Both the position numbers and the translations under genes were made by a program. Source: Candidatus Nomurabacteria bacterium RIFCSPLOWO2_02_FULL_42_17 (GTDB lineage Bacteria > Patescibacteriota > Minisyncoccia > Phycocordibacterales > MFVN01). From it: 6,532 nt of DNA. A model generated the notes under the pieces. It was not told the origin of the DNA and made no database searches. It saw only the letters and a list, made by a program, of their open reading frames with translations. The stretch's first letter is position 1; every line of letters starts with the position of its first letter. Shown here one piece after another: positions 5,369 through 6,532 of this stretch. The DNA lies in assembly GCA_001786095.1 (NCBI GenBank), contig MFVN01000033.1, positions 1-6,532 of the forward strand. The letters run 5' to 3'.

Positions 5369-6532
5369 TCAATACCACAATTTCTGGCCGGTCAATTTGA
5401 GTAGAATGGCGCGCAGGGATTTAAGGAGGTAATCGATGTCGGATTTGGTTGTGGAGCGACCGAGGGAAATGCGCAAACTGCCCGCCTTCGCTAAAGCTTC
5501 GGCGGGCAAGCCCTCTTTCGTCCCTGCTCCACCAGGGCTTCGCAAGGCGCGAATTACGTGCGACTCCCCTTCATCGCTGGATTTACAAGCACTTTTTGAA
5601 GAAACGGCAATTCCATACGCGTCCAGTTCTAATACCAGCATTTCGCTCTCTATGTTTGGTATAGAAATGTTTACAATATTTGGGAGAGATTTTGCCAAAT
5701 CGCCGTTTAAAACAAGCAAAGTCTTCGGAAGATTTTCGAGTGTCTGGTTGAGCGAAGCGACCCGAGGACCGAGAAAATCTTTCGAAGACGAAGCTTTAAT
5801 AAAATAATCGCGTAACTTCGTAAGTCGTGCGCTTTCTTTTTCGCGTATTTTCTGAGCAATCTCTAAGGCGCGAGCGAAACCAGAAATAGCAATTATATTT
5901 TCTGTCCCGGGTCGCAGACCGAACTCCTGATCTCCGCCGTGGAAAATAGATTTCAATTTTACGCCAGTACGCGCATAGAGCATCCCCACTCCTTGCGGAC
6001 CATAAATTTTAGAACTGTTTAAAGTAAGTAAATCCACGCCCAAAAATTCCGGTCTTATATTTAAATAATTAGCGGCTTGCACGGCGTCTGTATGGAAAAC
6101 CGGGAAAAGGTCTGGCCTTTTTGAATTCTTAAGGCCAGACCTTTTCCCGGTTTTAATTTTTCTAAAATGCCTAATTATTTTGGCGATTTCGCGTATGGGC
6201 TGAATCGTGCCGATTTCGTTGTTGGCATACATTACAGAAACTAATACTGTATTTGGCCGTAGGGCTTTTTTAATTTTATCCGGATCAACAATGCCGTTTT
6301 TTTCAACCGGCACATAAGTGACTTTGGCTTGCTTCCCGCCGGCTGGCGGATTTTCCAAATATTTGCAGGTTTCTAAAATAGATGAGTGCTCAATGTTGGT
6401 GATGATGATGTGGATCGGCTCCTTAAGGTCTGGCCTTTTTGAATTCTTAAGGATAGACCTTCCCCCGCCGGAAGAAACTATTCCTAAAATCGCCAAGTTA
6501 TTTGCCTCGGTGCCCGAGCTGGTAAAAATTAT
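5369..6532 (-). CDS. NifS/IscS-type cysteine desulfurase, 5' end missing, with in-frame inserts
   Basis: This PLP enzyme moves sulfur from cysteine to its own active Cys for Fe-S clusters or tRNA thiolation. The frame is open to the window edge, so 387 residues are present without the N-terminus; the TTG at 6496 is not the start. Motifs (window numbering): Ser-Gly-Thr-Glu-Ala-Asn-Asn (6-12), His49, Asn-Asn-Glu-Ile-Gly (104-108), His147-Thr-Asp149-Ala-Val-Gln152, PLP lysine Lys175 in Ser-Lys-Ile-Tyr-Gly-Pro, Arg-Pro-Gly-Thr-Glu-Asn (207-212), catalytic Cys316 in Ser-Ala-Cys, and Ser-Leu-Gly-Arg-Ser-Thr-Thr (356-362). The His before the PLP Lys in E. coli IscS is Ser here. Compared with IscS as remembered, five loops are longer by about 13, 5, 19, 19 and 13 residues, each at a palindromic DNA insert. 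The Cys loop is of the longer IscS/NifS kind. No clear terminator follows; iscS versus nifS cannot be decided. Confidence 0.92.
   Translation of the reverse strand: MIFTSSGTEANNLAILGIVSSGGGRSILKNSKRPDLKEPIHIIITNIEHSSILETCKYLENPPAGGKQAKVTYVPVEKNGIVDPDKIKKALRPNTVLVSVMYANNEIGTIQPIREIAKIIRHFRKIKTGKRSGLKNSKRPDLFPVFHTDAVQAANYLNIRPEFLGVDLLTLNSSKIYGPQGVGMLYARTGVKLKSIFHGGDQEFGLRPGTENIIAISGFARALEIAQKIREKESARLTKLRDYFIKASSSKDFLGPRVASLNQTLENLPKTLLVLNGDLAKSLPNIVNISIPNIESEMLVLELDAYGIAVSSKSACKSSDEGESHVIRALRSPGGAGTKEGLPAEALAKAGSLRISLGRSTTKSDIDYLLKSLRAILLKLTGQKLWY
5372..5399 (-). repeat. Dispersed 28-nt repeat, copy 3 (desulfurase 3' end)
   Basis: The last nine codons of the cysteine desulfurase (Lys-Leu-Thr-Gly-Gln-Lys-Leu-Trp-Tyr) lie in a sequence matching the intergenic repeat at 3694-3721 at 24 of 28 positions; the TGA stop follows directly. 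Either the gene end was duplicated elsewhere or a mobile repeat supplied this C-terminus. E. coli IscS also has a Leu-Trp near its corresponding end, which mildly favours the gene as the source. Confidence 0.6.
5479..5537. repeat. Compound GC-rich palindromic insert in the desulfurase
   Basis: There are two hairpins side by side: TGCCCGCC/GGCGGGCA (8 bp, 5479-5486 with 5501-5508) and CCCTG/CAGGG (5522-5526 with 5533-5537). On the minus strand the region encodes Arg-Ser-Pro-Gly-Gly-Ala-Gly-Thr-Lys-Glu-Gly then Leu-Pro-Ala-Glu-Ala-Leu-Ala-Lys-Ala-Gly, between His-Val-Ile-Arg-Ala-Leu and Ser-Leu-Arg-Ile-Ser-Leu-Gly, where IscS has about 9 residues. The frame is kept. The Leu-Pro-Ala-Glu-Ala-Leu-Ala-Lys-Ala-Gly peptide is one I remember recurring in Parcubacteria proteins (not checked). 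Confidence 0.7.
5721..5789. repeat. 69-nt inverted-repeat insert in the desulfurase
   Basis: Arms 5721-5737 and 5773-5789 are 17-nt inverted repeats with 16 matches; the 35-nt centre holds GGTTGAGCGAAGCGACCCGA. The length of 69 nt is 23 codons. On the minus strand it encodes roughly Ser-Lys-Asp-Phe-Leu-Gly-Pro through Leu-Pro-Lys-Thr, between the Leu-Arg-Asp-Tyr-Phe helix and Leu-Asn-Gly-Asp. In IscS that stretch is about 19 residues shorter, so this looks like a clean in-frame insertion in a surface loop. Confidence 0.65.
6096..6154. repeat. Palindromic element, copy A, with perfect 24-nt arms
   Basis: Arms 6096-6119 and 6131-6154 are perfect inverted repeats around an 11-nt loop with GAATTC near its centre. 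The inner 37 nt (6107-6143) match 6425-6461 at 35 of 37 positions. On the minus strand the element encodes Arg-Ser-Gly-Leu-Lys-Asn-Ser-Lys-Arg-Pro-Asp-Leu, just before Phe-Pro-Val-Phe-His-Thr-Asp-Ala. IscS lacks about 19 residues here, close to the 59-nt length of the palindrome. Confidence 0.85.
6336..6350. repeat. Short GC-rich palindrome in the desulfurase
   Basis: CCGCC/GGCGG (6336-6340 with 6345-6349) forms a 5-bp stem with a 4-nt loop. The minus strand encodes Asn-Pro-Pro-Ala-Gly-Gly-Lys, between Lys-Tyr-Leu-Glu and Lys-Val-Thr-Tyr. IscS is about five residues shorter here. A 13-nt core (6338-6350) recurs exactly at 3023-3035 in the protease-like gene. Confidence 0.55.
6425..6461. repeat. 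Palindromic element, copy B
   Basis: This is a 37-nt copy of the element at 6107-6143 with two differences (CC to AT at 6453-6454), which slightly break the palindrome. The minus strand encodes Arg-Ser-Ile-Leu-Lys-Asn-Ser-Lys-Arg-Pro-Asp-Leu, in the same frame and strand as copy A. It sits between Leu-Ala-Ile-Leu-Gly-Ile-Val and His-Ile-Ile-Ile-Thr, where IscS is about 13 residues shorter. The symmetric flanks of copy A are absent. Confidence 0.85.

Noticed and set aside
5436..5807. 123-codon plus-strand ORF opposite the desulfurase, containing Ala-Phe-Ala-Lys-Ala-Ser-Ala-Gly-Lys
   Set aside because: It is antisense to conserved desulfurase motifs; the repetitive peptide is the palindromic insert read backwards.
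6494..6496. TTG at 6496 as the start of the cysteine desulfurase
   Set aside because: The frame stays open to the window edge and the upstream residues are the conserved Ser-Gly-Thr-Glu-Ala-Asn-Asn motif.
5369..6532. Repeats in the desulfurase as a CRISPR array or tandem repeat
   Set aside because: There are only two close copies about 280 bp apart within a conserved coding frame, with no regular spacers.

Overview
The window looks like a stretch of a small, AT-leaning bacterial genome of the candidate phyla radiation (Patescibacteria, probably Parcubacteria-like). This is an inference from three things: the gene content (a membrane-anchored trypsin-like protein, a DUF5654 protein, a PHA_gran_rgn protein), the near absence of Shine-Dalgarno sequences, and palindromic repeats inserted in frame into protein genes. 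TGA is used as a stop (end of the cysteine desulfurase), so the TGA-as-glycine code 25 of some CPR lineages does not apply. All supported genes lie on the minus strand, so the window reads from right to left.

Right end (5369-6532): a NifS/IscS-type cysteine desulfurase whose 5' end is outside the window. All conserved motifs are present, but five loops are lengthened by in-frame, mostly palindromic inserts. Next (4916-5224) is a small PHA_gran_rgn protein with its own strong promoter and an intrinsic terminator. Then comes a two-helix DUF5654 membrane protein (4526-4834) with a probable leaderless start, and an unrecognised 109-residue protein (3990-4319) with its own promoter and a strong terminator.

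Left half: a two-gene unit. A promoter at 3691-3717 drives a membrane-anchored trypsin/HtrA-fold protein (2834-3682) that has lost the catalytic His and Asp. It is followed after 12 bp by a large ClpB-type disaggregase (116-2821). The pairing suggests a protein-quality-control unit with a non-catalytic surface sensor or scaffold, which is inference. The ClpB has a full middle domain but also a ClpC-like loop carrying Met-Gly-Phe where ClpP-binding loops sit. The first 16 bases may be the start of a further minus-strand gene.

The most unusual feature is the population of dispersed palindromic elements. Two near-identical 37-nt copies encode the same peptide in the desulfurase, a 69-nt inverted repeat and a compound GC-rich hairpin sit in other loops, a 13-nt GC-rich core is shared with the protease-like gene, and a 28-nt repeat forms both the desulfurase 3' end and the promoter of the protease-clpB unit. 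They resemble in concept the Rickettsia palindromic elements, which also insert in frame into genes.
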